In this document: piece by piece, positions 1 through 10,855 of the stretch | How positions within the stretch are numbered: the first letter of the stretch is position 1 | Layout of the letters: each line of letters starts with the position of its first letter | Origin: Steromphala cineraria | Lineage: Eukaryota; Mollusca; Gastropoda; Trochida; Trochidae | Direction: 5' to 3' | Assembly: GCA_916613615.1 (NCBI GenBank) | Contig: OU744731.1 | Location: 56,054,289 to 56,118,288 of the forward strand | DNA: 64,000 bases | The notes under the pieces: generated by a model | Databases searched by the model: none | What the model was told of the DNA's origin: nothing | Seen by the model: only the letters and a program-made list of their open reading frames with translations | Translations under genes and position numbers: made by a program

Positions 1-663
1 ATGAATTGTTAAACTCATTGGATTAAGACAGACTTCATCAACAATTTATAAGTTCTAGCAATTATAAATCAGTGTCACTTTGAAGTTTACTGTTGGTTAT
101 TATGCTTCAGTTATCTGTCAATGCATCCTCACTGGACATTTAGAAAACAATTTGAATATCGTTCAATCTAGGCCTGCTTTATTTTACTTTATGTGTTCTG
201 TATGTAAAATAATGTATCTTGCATGTAAATTGCACACAACTCATCTTCACATTACCATGAATTATGTTTAATTTCATATCTAAATCGAGTGTTTTATTAA
301 TATGAAAATAAGTCACTTTAGAATGGCATGGATTATTGTTATTTTTTTTCGTAAGGATGTGATCAGGATAACGAGCGTGGGTCGGAGTTGAAAATTAAAG
401 AAAAAAATTCTCTGCTGTCATTTATCATTTGGTTTATATCGACCCCTTAACTAAAACAGTTAAGCAAATCTGAAAATGGATAAGATAAGTAGGTTTCAAA
501 GACTGCATTTGAAATGTCATTTTTTTACATGTGACATTTTGTTAAGAATGAAGTTGTTTATATGAAATTGGTTATATTATATGGTTAAATCTGAAGTAAA
601 TATTTGTTTAAGTGTGACGGGGTAAGGTCAAAAACAATCTTACTGGCTTCGGTTGGAGGGATA

Positions 664-732
664 TCGCTTTGGCCGAACAAGTAGAGTGTAGGACTCTCAA
701 CACGGAGGTCCCGGGTTCGAATCACACGTGGA
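664..732 (+). repeat. tRNA-like (SINE head) segment, copy 1
   Basis: A perfect-looking Pol III B box, GGTTCGAATC, lies at 714-723. An A-box-like TGGCCGAACAAG lies at 670-681, at roughly tRNA-like spacing. The T stem and the anticodon stem do not fold properly, so this is a tRNA-derived repeat head or tRNA pseudogene rather than a working tRNA. The minus-strand frame across it is a by-product. Confidence 0.55.
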
Positions 733-1363
733 CATGAAATTATTGCACTTTCTTTCTTGCTACATTTGGAACCCAACATTTGAAGTTTACTGTTGGTTAT
801 TATGCTTCAGTTATCTGTCAATGCATCCTCACTGGACATTTAGAAAACAATTTGAATATCGTTCAATCTAGGCCTGCTTTATTTTACTTTATGTGTTCTG
901 TATGTAAAATAATGTATCTTGCATGTAAATTGCACACAACTCATCTTCACATTACCATGAATTATGTTTAATTTCATATCTAAATCGAGTGTTTTATTAA
1001 TATGAAAATAAGTCACTTTAGAATGGCATGGATTTTTGTTATTTTTTTTCGTAAGGATGTGATCAGGATAACGAGCGTGGGTCGGAGTTGAAAATTAAAG
1101 AAAAAAATTCTCTGCTGTCATTTATCATTTGGTTTATATCGACCCCTTAACTAAAACAGTTAAGCAAATCTGAAAATGGATAAGATAAGTAGGTTTCAAA
1201 GACTGCATTTGAAATGTCATTTTTTTACATGTGACATTTTGTTAAGAATGAAGTTGTTTATATGAAATTGGTTATATTATATGGTTAAATCTGAAGTAAA
1301 TATTTGTTTAAGTGTGACGGGGTAAGGTCAAAAACAATCTTACTGGCTTCGGTTGGAGGGATA

Positions 1364-1432
1364 TCGCTTTGGCCGAACAAGTAGAGTGTAGGACTCTCAA
1401 CACGGAGGTCCCGGGTTCGAATCACAATTGGA
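1364..1432 (+). repeat. tRNA-like (SINE head) segment, copy 2
   Basis: Second copy of the tRNA-like segment, exactly 700 bp downstream of the first, with the B box at 1414-1423. It differs from copy 1 just after the B box (AATT in place of ACGT), which further spoils the T stem. Confidence 0.55.
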
Positions 1433-1639
1433 CATGAAATTATTGCACTTTCTTTCTTGCTACATTTGGAACCCAACATCGGCCGGCAATTTAACCCAAT
1501 GTCACAACACCTTGAAGTACTTAGATATATGTTTGTAAATCCTCTTTGGTATGAAATCCTTCAAAGGGCATATGACTCGAGGACGGTATTGGTAAACAAA
1601 CTCGGATATTTGTATAATCTTATTTTTTAGGTGATTTTC

Positions 1640-1738
1640 GGGTGAAATTGTCTATGTATCAAAATCTCACGTTGGTGAAGTAAGCATATAGTACTAGTGT
1701 TGGACGTTAACTGAAGAAAAACATATGCTGAAAGGTCC
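1640..1738 (-). pseudogene. Degenerate copy of the unit-end exon-like block
   Basis: Read on the minus strand, this stretch lines up with the exon-like blocks at 36144-36306 and 58240-58401. The shared core encodes VRFEYIENLTQE in the other copies. Here the frame has a stop in place of the Glu codon and further changes, so it is a relic. It is preceded on the minus strand by the same TTTTTGTTACA-type intron-end sequence. The gene it came from is unknown. Confidence 0.35.
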
Positions 1739-2429
1739 TTTGTAACAAAAATCATTAATAATGAAAATTCTCTGATTACCTTCAATACGACTGACATAAT
1801 GCACTTTCATGAGGCAAGGTTCTTGGATGTATTCCATAAAAAAAACAGTTTATCTCGCTCATACCTTTTTTCTCATTTCTATAACGAAATATTGACTATT
1901 CTTGTTACATACCGTTCCTTCACTGCTTTTACCTGGCTATTGATTTGATGTCAGCGCCAATTTGACAGAAAAACACCTGCACTGATAATAGGATTTACTT
2001 TGCGGTAACGAGTCCAAAGAATACCAAGCTGGATTTAAAAAATTTTTTTTTTATCTCCAGCTAGCATTAATGACACATCATGAAAGCTCCTGAATTTGTC
2101 AATAAAAAAAGCTTGGTTTGAAATATCTTCTATGATTTAAGCAGTGTGAGGTCATCGTCATTCGTACATTTAACCAAAGAGCACAATGTGTGTCTTTCAT
2201 GGTTCCTAAGCTTAGGTCCCGAGGTATTTTATACCTTTAAACTTTATATAAGTTTGATTTAGATTATCGTCAATATTGTACACTATGTCTTGACAAATTG
2301 AATTAGTAGTTGTTTAGTTGTTGTCAAAAATGACTAAATACTCTTGTTGGACGGAAATATTAATTAACAAAATTGACTGTAAGGAGAAATAGATTATCAT
2401 GTATATTATGTATTTGTTTTCAAGGAAGA

Positions 2430-3150
2430 AATGTCTGTTACGAGGCCCTACTTAAAATTTTCCCAAGTACACTATAACTTTCACCTTTAAACACACATCC
2501 GACTTTTTGAGTGTATAGATAAGGTTCCAAACATACATTTCAACAATAAGCTTGGTCCAGTTGATGTTAAGGTTTTTGTATTAATTGTCACTATTTACTA
2601 TACTGAAGCAAGTTGTAATGAAACATGGTTATTTCAGGAACGGTCATTACTTCACAATGAGATAACATTTGACACAATTGACTATTTGCAATATGTTTGG
2701 TCCTTTAGGAAATTGGAACCATAGTGTTTACTGGATAAACATACCAGCATGTAAAGGAAATGAGAAACCAACATTTGGCCCTGGGTTAATTATGTTTCCC
2801 CAATTATACTAGTACCCTGACGTTTTAAAAAATACCAACCCGACTCTGTCTTTTTGAGTGTAAAGATAAGGTCCCAAACATACATTTAAATGATACTCCT
2901 ACCCAAGAATTTTTGGGTATAAAGGTAATAATTGTCACTATTCACTTTACTTAAACAAATTGTAATGAAAGGGGTATTACAGCAACAGTCATTACCTCTC
3001 CATGTGTAACACGGTTGGTAACATTTGACACATTTGACTATTTACACTGTTTTTGTTCAATAGGAAATTGGAACCATACCGTTTTTTGATAAACATACCA
3101 GCATGTGACGGAAATGAGACACAAACATTTGGCCCTGGGGTTAAACTCGG
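2430..3150 (+). repeat. ~354-bp tandem duplication at unit end (unit 0)
   Basis: Two diverged direct copies share the words TTTTTGAGTGTA, AGATAAGGT, AGGAAATTGGAACC and TTTGGCCCTGGG. The last word recurs at 2774 and 3128, a spacing of 354 bp. The same pair occurs at the end of unit 1 (36980 and 37333) and of unit 2 (59088 and 59441), so this duplication is older than the 22-kb array. Confidence 0.8.
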
Positions 3151-3457
3151 ATTTATCTTACATACCAGTATTAAAAATTCTTTGGTCATGGTTATGGAAT
3201 AGTGATCTTAGTGTTTGTTGTAAAAAGATATGATATTTTTCAGAAAGTATATGCCACTAATATTGATATCAAAATAGGTTATGCTGGAAAATATTTTCAT
3301 AATTGAAAACCTATCTATACAGAATTATGCACATAATGCAGATGACCTTTCAATATAATAGAAAACTTATATAATAGAACACTAACTTTACGATTAACTA
3401 AAATAAGTTTATTTTTCTAAAAAGGAAGAGAAGCTTTAACCCTCCCGATGCTTCCTT

Positions 3458-3472
3458 GGGCCTCAGAGGCCC
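3458..3472. repeat. Subterminal palindrome GGGCCTC-A-GAGGCCC
   Basis: A 15-nt perfect palindrome with one central base lies 18 nt inside the left end of the piggyBac-like element. A related palindrome, GGCCTC-T-GAGGCC, lies at 3647-3659. A degenerate inverted copy sits near the right end (about 5581-5600). These are candidate transposase-binding repeats. Confidence 0.6.
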
Positions 3473-4869
3473 GCTAGTCACTTTAAGGTTATGTATAAAT
3501 CGTTGAATTGATTTTAGAGTATCCAGATTCCATGTATTCCTGTAAATCCTTTTAACAAAACAATGTCCCAGAATAAGATGATTGACAATATTTTTTTGGA
3601 AATATAATATCAATTTACAAATGTACGGTTGGTAAGTGCTTTGCGGGGCCTCTGAGGCCTATAGTCATCAATTTTGTTTTACCAATACCATTACAATCGT
3701 CACAAATTCTTGATATTAGCATTTCTACAGTAAGTGTTCTGCGGGACATTTGTATGAAAAATATCAATCATTTTAAACATTACTCACAGGACCTATAAGC
3801 TCATTATAAAAGAGGTAACCAAAAAATTAGTGCATGAAAACTAAATTTGTCAGAGGTTGTTGCCATTTCAACTTATTTGTATTTGTATCAGACACCATAG
3901 TTGATAGTATGCATACTCCTAACGATTCCGACCCGTATTTGGAAGATATTATCAGATATTAAACCTTATATATTGCACTTAAACGAACAAAATTCGTTAT
4001 TTGTTAAAACTTGTCACTAAAATTGTTTTTGGTGTATTCCTTTGGAAGGATGATTGTCATGCATGACAACGTTTAATTGCAGGATAGCTTAAGATAAAAC
4101 CAAGTTGACATCTAAATCGATTGCATTTACATACGGACGTCAATCATTGAAAACAAATCGAAACATCATTGTATCTACAGTGTTTGAGTTTACATTGCCC
4201 TTCCGACAACAACCAGTCCATTTCTGCTATGTGGTATCATCACCAAGGGATTTCCTTTACACATGTTGTACTCATACAGCAGATTCGGTGCTGGATATCA
4301 AAACCCTGCAAGTATCTGTCACATTCACTGAACATTTTTATGCAAACTTTATCATAACAATCACTTTCCAAAACTGGATAGTTGCATCTTTAAAGTCCGT
4401 ACATTTGGGGGATTCAGGTTTTATATAAGGATTTTCAAGGATAGAAAAGTCATGATACCTGAAGTATGTTCTTCAGAGAGTTCTACAGAATGTTCTGCAG
4501 AATGGTCTGCATTATTCTGCCATATCCTTTCATTGACAACGAGCAGATAACTACACTGCAGTAAGACCTAGCACTTAACTGTCCACAAATGCCTCTCATA
4601 CGGGTTATTACAAGTACATCATTAATTTATTACCACAATTACTCAGTCGGATCATATATTTGGCTGCATGAATATGTTTAGTGAATGGTTTAACCAGAGA
4701 ATCAAATTTTCAAAACACATTCTTAACACTATCTAATTGACGAAACGAAAGGGAAAGTGTTGCTCTTTTTAAGAAATGAAACATTGAATAAAATCTTAGA
4801 ATTATCTACTAAGGGAAACAGTCCTGAAATGTGGCCGGAATGCATGTATTCATCTTTTTTATGTCTTGT

Positions 4870-5400
4870 TCAAGCATTTTTATACCCTCGCCATATATGG
4901 CAGGGGCATATTGGATTAACCTCGGTTGTCCGTACGTCCATACGTACGTACGTAACCACTCTACGTGTATACAGGGTATCGTTTATCCACTTCTCCTCAA
5001 AACCGTTCAACAGATTTAATTGAAATTGCACACATGGCATCCTAAGGGTGTGCATCTCATATTTTGTTTTTAATTTCTTAATTGATTTTTGAAGTGAAAG
5101 CTCATATTGGTATATAAGGGATGTTGTTTATCTACTTCTCCTTAAAAAAGTACTGGATAGACTGCGTTAATCTTCCAAACATGCTTTATAGGTATTCTAA
5201 AGGTGTGCATCTCATATTATGTTTTTGGAATTTTTAATTTCCTACAGTTTAATGGATGTTTGATCTTAAATGAAGCTAAAGGTGTGCATCTCTTATCTTA
5301 TTTTAAATTCTGTGGTTGACAACATTGAGGACGTTTTGGTTAGCAGGGGCATCTGTGTCTCATGGACACAAATTTTCAAGTTTCATTACGTAAATGAAGA
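4870..5400. repeat. Dispersed repeat with palindromic head inside the piggyBac-like element
   Basis: It begins with a hairpin-prone head around GCCATATATGGC (4890-4901) flanked by CCCT and GGGG. A GTCCGTACGTCCATACG run follows, and then two related modules containing TGTTTATCYACTTCTCC and AAGGTGTGCATCTCAT. I know this style of repeat as common in molluscan genomes. The last word occurs near 5045, 5201 and 5279. Confidence 0.5.
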
Positions 5401-5642
5401 TGATAAACGAATCTTTTAATTTAATAAATATGAAAATTAACAACTAAAAATAATTCATCACATCTATATTCCTTTTAATTTTGAAAGGAATACAGGAATG
5501 TTTGTGTTTGGACATTAGATGCATATGCTTTCACCTTTTGGTCATCATTTTGGCTTGTTAAGCAATCTAAATGTAAAATGGGTCTATGAGGCCCGGGGAA
5601 GCACCAGAGAGCAGTAAAATATCGATGCATCGGGATGGTTAA

Positions 5643-7894
5643 GTGAAAATGAGTTGAAAACATCTACTTTTCACTCATATTCTAGTTTAAAGATATTAAT
5701 ATAATAACTACTGTTATATTGAAAAGCAGGTCTGCCTTTGTAGCAAACATCTGCGTCAAATTTTGATTATCTGCTTGATATTGAAACAAGGCAATTACTG
5801 AAAAAAATTGAAGGAGCTAACGGAAACAAATTGCCGAGGAAGTAGGAGAAGAAGCAACATGATGTTAATCACTTGAAAAATGTTAAAAACATATGACATC
5901 GACTCTGCCGGAAAGAATACATTTCGAACTCTACTACGCTCTTACATTGCGAAATAAGGATACCAGAGCACACAGTAGGAGTCATTCTAGGTTCATAAGA
6001 TATTTGATTATTTATTCGTCCTCCTTCCACTGACAGGTGGTCGATCAGACAAAGACAAGTGATTAATGTTCTCCTTTGAGTAGGTAAGAAAATTAATTCC
6101 AAAAAGACATGGATTAATCTCTTCTGTGTAGTCAACCTCTACACTAGTTCAGGAGTGCTACAGTATTGACCAATACCATTTTTGAGGCTGACTCATTCAA
6201 TCAGTATTGTACACAAAGTTATGATTTTGATCTGAAAATGTGCTAGATTTAAAAAGATATTACAGAAAGATGAAAATCAAATTTTGACGCCATGCTCATT
6301 TTTGAGAATGCCAGAATTGTATGGCATGCCACATATCAGTTCTTTTTATATGTAGAACATATAATAAATTGAAAAGACTGTTAAATATTTTCATTAAAAT
6401 TTTTTTACCAATTCACAATTTGAAAAATATATATATTACCAAGAAATATCTTTTATAGTTTAACGAAACTTTTGGTAAGAAGTTGTACTACTGAAACTTG
6501 CTATGATTGTTGTCATTGATGAACGGTTATTTGGGGAGCATATCTGAAACAAAACTCCAAAGTGTGTATTTGTTATCTTTTTTTTGGTTTTATGAAGTTA
6601 TAAGTGATTTGTTCTATGGGTAGAAAATAACCCTTATTCTGCTACAATCAGATTTTAATTATCAATATGGTTTGATTAGATTGCTGAACTACCAAATAGG
6701 CATGAAATACAGGGGACATTTCAGTTTCATTCTTATATTTTTCCTGTTGGTTTATTTAAAAATTAAAACCTGACCGGAAATATCCCTCATTTAATGTGAA
6801 TTTAATGTCATATTGCGACAACTTTCAACAAATGAATACCCCAAATCAACTAATCTTGCTATCTGTAATCATTCTTGAAATGTACACACATATCTTATCT
6901 GTGTTACTCATATTTCATTGTTCAAAGAATATGTTTAAAGGTATCACTTAGAATTACCTTTTCGTGTGCCCTTAGAAAAAAATGAACATAACCTTTCCTG
7001 TTGTCAAGATTAAGACTTCCTCAAAAGCATGCCATTGCCGGCCGTCACATGATGAAATTGCCTATTAACTCTAACATTGCCAACGCTTAGATGGGTAGTT
7101 AAAACGAATTAGATGCCAGCAATAGGCCCATAATGGTTCTCCTTTCCAAAATAAGGATTATCCTTTTCACATTCACTGCCACATAGCTATAATTTTGTGA
7201 CAGGAGCAATCAGATTGATGTTCACTCAATCTTAATTAAGTCTTTTTCAAATTTGGTGTCCCTTTTTAGTTACGTAATGAACGCTATACAAGTTTTCAGA
7301 ACTTAAGCACAATTCATAGCTATTTTAACTACATAAACACATTGATACAATTTGGATGTACTGAAATGCTTAGTTAAAATAAATTGTTTAAAATAATCAA
7401 TGACAAGTCTTACTGAAGCCGCAATGTATGAATCAGCTCTTGTTTCAGGATTATGGCATGAATATAACTTCTGAAAATGAGAACGATCAGCCAAGGTCAT
7501 CAACGATGTACACAGTTCATGAAATTCGATAATTTAGGCCTACAATCTCCTACTCATCATGCTACATCTATCACAGCCACTCCTGAAAGGATTTTACAAG
7601 CTTCGATAGAATCCGTTTAACGTCCATTGACAACATGGATTATCAATAATCAAGATTTAATACAGTTAGCATCGCCTTGATGTTGAAATAAATAGACTTT
7701 CATTAACTGCTTAGTAAATTGTTATCAACAATGCTTGAGAAGACCTATTTACAAACCGTTCATCATTACAGCATATTAAACAATCAGTCAATGCGTAATC
7801 TCATTTCAGAATATGTCTATAGTATATTTGGTGTATAAAACACAAGGGTTAAAGTTATCATCAATATAAATCAATCATATCTGTGTTAATCTTT
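5643..7894. other. Intergenic head of unit 1
   Basis: Collinear with 37.37-39.55 kb and 59.76-62.0 kb. It holds one of the dispersed ACAAGTGAT cassettes (about 6030-6135). No conserved open frame is seen: the short frames here are not preserved in all three units. I see no RNA gene. Confidence 0.6.
6028..6135. repeat. Dispersed ACAAGTGAT cassette, copy a
   Basis: One of several diverged, roughly 100-200-bp cassettes in every unit that share ACAAGTGAT, a TCCTYNTTTGAG block and, about 50 nt on, a GGATNAATCTCTT-like block. Others in unit 1 lie near 16353-16530, 26030-26210 and 26490-26720. In unit 2 they lie near 37730, 42900, 51580 and 52030; in unit 3 near 60160. Read on the minus strand, most are preceded by an intron-end-like TTACAG or ACACAG, so they might be decayed exons. 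No function is assigned. Confidence 0.45.
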
Positions 7895-7903
7895 ACTATA
7901 AAT
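7895..7903. repeat. Merlin target-site duplication, left
   Basis: ACTATAAAT, repeated exactly at 11451-11459 on the other side of the element. Nine bp is the length expected for Merlin insertions. Confidence 0.93.
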
Positions 7904-7940
7904 GGCGTTCTCCTATTATAGGATGTTTCCGCGCTATAAA
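7904..7940 (+). repeat. Merlin terminal inverted repeat, left
   Basis: It begins GGCGTTCTCC and holds the palindrome core CCTATTATAGG (7912-7922), followed by ATGTTTCCGCGCTAT. It pairs with the right repeat at 11414-11450 with five mismatches, most of them in the outer seven bases. Confidence 0.93.
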
Positions 7941-8168
7941 GTCACGGGAACTCAAAGTACAACACATACCAAAGGTTGTCAGTGGTAGGCGGTTATATTA
8001 AAAAATAGAAACGGAAAACAAACGAAATTAGCATTCATATGGTAAATGGTTTCAGACGAAACCAAATATACATTTATTTCATGTAGGAATTTGTGGAAGT
8101 GCCATTTCACAGGAAATCACAATCATCATCTGGGATCTCTATGAAATATTTCCTCTTTTTAGGCCTGA

Positions 8169-10430
8169 TTACGCGCCTGCGTCCAGATGTCTTCTGCGTC
8201 CAGATGTCTCCTGCGGTCCTGATTGAGTAGCGTTAACCGTTTCTTCTTCCCACTCAGAATCCACCAAAATTCTTTACTGGTTGGGGCAGAAATGTGGAGG
8301 GCCTCTCCTTTTCTGTGTAGAAAACATATATTTTATAATAGTCACTTTCCTTTTTTACGTACCTTACCATAATGCAAAGTGAATTCGTATTATTTAATCA
8401 CATAGCGTACCTGCTGCCTGGAAGGTCCCGCCCTTGGAGAGACGATTCTCTGGCAAGGGGGTCATCTCCTTTCAGTGTTGTCCTGTCAATAGGAATGAGA
8501 TCTGTTAAATCTCAATACTTCAATACAAATGTCCTTTAAGCAGAAACCTTTTCATTATAAAAGCTACTTAACCTCTTCACGGGACGGCCCAGGCTTTGGA
8601 GAAGACTGTCTGGTGGGTTGAACCTTCCTTCTTATGCATTTCTTCTTCCTTTCCTATGATGTAAAGGAGGCAGATTTAGGTTTCCTTTCTTACACTTTAA
8701 TTTAGTATTAAACTTAACATTTCCGAAAAAAAAATCCCTTACAATTTCAAGTATGCCATTTAGGAAGTGTTTAACGGCTATACTCATGTACAATAGATCA
8801 TTACATTACTTTATTGAAAATAATGTCATTTAAAAGTACACAGTTAGGGCAATTTTGAAAAGGTAATGCGTCAATGTATTCCTCGTAGTATAATCATTTA
8901 AACAAACCTCTTCATGAGGACCATGTTACAGGGAAGTGGGGGCAAGTGGTTGTCTGCGGCGGCGACGAACGGTCACGTTGTCGTCCTTTAATGAAAATGA
9001 CAGTACCATTTCAAATAAACTGCCTCTGTTAAAATCCTTTCATTACATGTTGGCATACCCACGTTAAGTAAACTTACATTAATATTGCGCTGTCGTGAAT
9101 CTTCTCCTGTCTCATCGGCCTGTGGTGAGACACAGCTTGATGGAATGTTTTCATTACCCTGTAAAAAATAACATACATGTAAAGGGCTTATTCCATTTAT
9201 AGGAAGGAAAGAAGTAATTTATTAAATATAGATATGATAGGTATTACTTTATACTCTCGGAATAACGTCATTAACGATAATTATGATTTGGTAGGTGATT
9301 AAATTCTGTACATAATACCTGTTCGTCAGGAACGTCGACCTCCTCATTCTCGCCACTTGTATCTTCTTCTTCTTCTTCTTCCTGTTGACAGGGATAAGTA
9401 CATTGTCATAATGTGATAAAACGTCGGATTATTAACTGAATTGCATAAATAATTTCAATTCCAAAGTAGTTAAGGGATTAAAATTTTATATTCATTAAGT
9501 AAGTTTCTTACATTTACATCGCTTCCATCACTTTCAATGATGTGTCTTCCAAATCGGGCCTCCAGGAAGTGAAGACGGACCTCTCGTAGTTGTAGGTAGG
9601 GGGTCCTTCAAGGGTGTACATTTGCCAAATGAGACCGGCTAGAATGTTGTCGGTTCTGCAGTGATTCCTAATTAAATTTCACATAAGTGTCCCTCAATGT
9701 TAGACACAGAGGTCCCGTTAATTTTACGTTTGCTTTGCGTTGGCCCAAGCACCTTAAATTTGATTGGTGTTAACAGTAGTCACTTCCCCAGTTACTGTAT
9801 GGATATACTTCTGACGGAATGTGTGTTAATGGCACACAGAAAAATGTCGGAATCCCTCCTGATTTAATTTCGAATATCCCATCCAACTGTCTGTGTAGAT
9901 AGTAGACCCCTCCTCCACATGCCCCTTAATCAATCCAATTAACGTTTCCGCATTACGATTCTCCATAGCAAAGAGTAGAAGACGATTGGTAGACCTCTCC
10001 ACCATCCCCAAAATCCAAATTTTCTGTCCTCTACGAGCTCCACGATGGTACTTACATCTTCTTCCGATGAGAGATTCCTCTATCTCAACATCCCCTTGTA
10101 GCTTCTTATTCCTCAAATTATCAAACATCCATTGCATCATTAATTCTCTAACATATGACGTCCAATGTACAGCTGTATTCTTATAATTCATCCCCGAATT
10201 CTTAGCAAGTTTGTAGAGGGGTAAACCTTGGCAGAAGCCATGAAGAAATTGGAGGATATCCTGAATATGTAGCTTGCTGTGGGAAAAAATCGAATACAGT
10301 CATTGGCATTACATCGCCATTTGCACCCATCTATAGAGTCACAATTCTGTACAGTGCATGGGGAGTTGCATGTGGGGCAATGTAAATAACTCTTCAACAA
10401 TCCATTGGCCATTAGCCACCCGATCAACAC
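8169..10430 (-). pseudogene. Merlin transposase, multi-exon, decayed
   Basis: Read on the minus strand, an N-terminal zinc-ribbon region (CPTC...C...CNANDC, about 10300-10390) leads into the ISXO2/IS1595 domain. The catalytic block VEIEESLIGRR has Glu where the family has Asp. IYTDSWMGYSKL keeps the second Asp. The third acidic residue, in TNQI-GAW, is replaced by a stop (9754-9756). Another stop lies at 9826-9828. Frameshifts are visible near 10290, 9730, 9675 and 9600. Homology continues through INGTSVSNIEGHLCEI and LAGLIWQMYTLEGPP. The tail then crosses GT-AG introns into exons 9319-9381, 9078-9158, 8908-8985, 8573-8653, 8411-8482 and 8169-8312. All are multiples of three in phase 0. The first is acidic (EEEEEED...); the later ones are Arg/Lys-rich and often end in PGPSREE-like words. 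Stops in three of these exons confirm decay. Confidence 0.85.
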
Positions 10431-10636
10431 AGATTAACACAAATAAAAATGCCATGGCAGGTCAAGGTCAGCCACTTTAATGTAAAAAGTACATAAAATG
10501 CCTTTCTTCCATGCCTCTTTTCAATGTTTACCATCAAAAGCACCTAGCCCCATTTTAGAACGTAACATTCCCCCAAAGAAAACCCTTTTCCGGGCATATT
10601 AAGAATGTTAGGAGAAGAAGCGATCCCTATATATAC

Positions 10637-10651
10637 TCCTGTTATAGGATG
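10637..10651 (+). promoter_or_regulatory. Internal copy of TIR core, site 1
   Basis: TCCTGTTATAGGATG, identical to the core of the right terminal repeat (11429-11443, opposite strand) and one base from the left one (7911-7925). The inner CCTNTTATAGG is nearly palindromic. It is a plausible transposase-binding site that could regulate the divergent genes. It lies just after a TATATATAC run. Confidence 0.6.
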
Positions 10652-10794
10652 CATTTGCCTTTCTTCCTTGCCCCTTTTCAATGTTTACCCACAAAAACAC
10701 CTAGCCCCATTTTCTATAATATATGTCCCCCCAAAGAAAACCCTTTTCCGGGCATATTAAGAATGTTAGGAAAAGATACGATCCCTATATATAC

Positions 10795-10809
10795 TCCTGT
10801 TATAGGATG
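10795..10809 (+). promoter_or_regulatory. Internal copy of TIR core, site 2
   Basis: TCCTGTTATAGGATG again, 158 bp after site 1 and 47 bp upstream of the ATG at 10856. It sits just after a TATATATAC run in the second tandem copy. Confidence 0.6.
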
Positions 10810-10855
10810 CACTTGCCTTTCTTCCATGCATCTTCATCCTAAAAGAACACACAAC

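Larger units (their letters stand above)
79..1478 (+). repeat. 700-bp tandem duplication (2 copies)
   Basis: Positions 79-778 and 779-1478 are direct copies with a period of exactly 700 bp. By eye I find three differences: 335 against 1035, and 727-728 against 1427-1428. Both copies carry a tRNA-like segment near the 3' end. Small open frames of 63-64 codons occur in both copies only because the DNA is duplicated. The very low divergence means a recent duplication, a recent homogenisation, or an assembly artefact. No protein-coding signal is convincing. Confidence 0.95.
1479..3439. repeat. Unit 0 tail of the tandem array
   Basis: From about 1740 to 3439 the sequence matches the ends of unit 1 (36.3-37.37 kb) and unit 2 (58.4-59.75 kb), but is more diverged from both than they are from each other. 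It ends at the TTAA target of the piggyBac-like insertion. From 1479 to about 1640 I recognise nothing. No intact gene is present; a degenerate exon-like relic lies at about 1640-1738. Confidence 0.8.
3440..5638. mobile_element. piggyBac-like non-autonomous transposon
   Basis: The element is flanked by TTAA at 3436-3439 and 5639-5642. The empty site at the unit 2/3 junction has a single TTAA (59749-59752) in the same flanking sequence. Terminal inverted repeats are CCCTCCCGATGC on the left and, read from the right end inward, CCATCCCGATGC. A second inverted motif (TTCCYYGGGCCTCA) follows almost directly on the left but only after about 23 nt on the right. This asymmetric spacer arrangement is typical of piggyBac ends. 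No transposase-sized frame exists. The longest frame, 107 codons at 4105-4428, resembles nothing I know. The family call rests on the TTAA target and end structure. Confidence 0.8.
10501..10833. repeat. ~157-bp tandem repeat between divergent Merlin genes
   Basis: CCTTTCTTCC recurs at 10501, 10658 and 10816, giving two full copies plus a stub. Each full copy ends with CCCTATATATACTCC followed by a GTTATAGGATG motif. That combines a TATA-like element with the palindromic core of the terminal repeats. It lies between the transposase (minus) and the small ORF (plus), so it probably holds the divergent promoters. Promoter function is inferred. Confidence 0.75.

Noticed and set aside
664..732. Functional tRNA gene
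   Set aside because: Only the B box and a loose A box are present; T and anticodon stems do not pair.
585..779. 64-codon minus-strand frame in each 700-bp copy
   Set aside because: It reads backwards through the tRNA-like repeat head.
4105..4428. 107-codon frame inside the piggyBac-like element
   Set aside because: No recognisable motif, no second copy, and composition is that of translated AT-rich DNA.
10283..10306. Very short GT...AG stretch at the break in the transposase zinc-ribbon region
   Set aside because: About 21 nt is too short for a spliceosomal intron. A small deletion or frameshift explains the break better.
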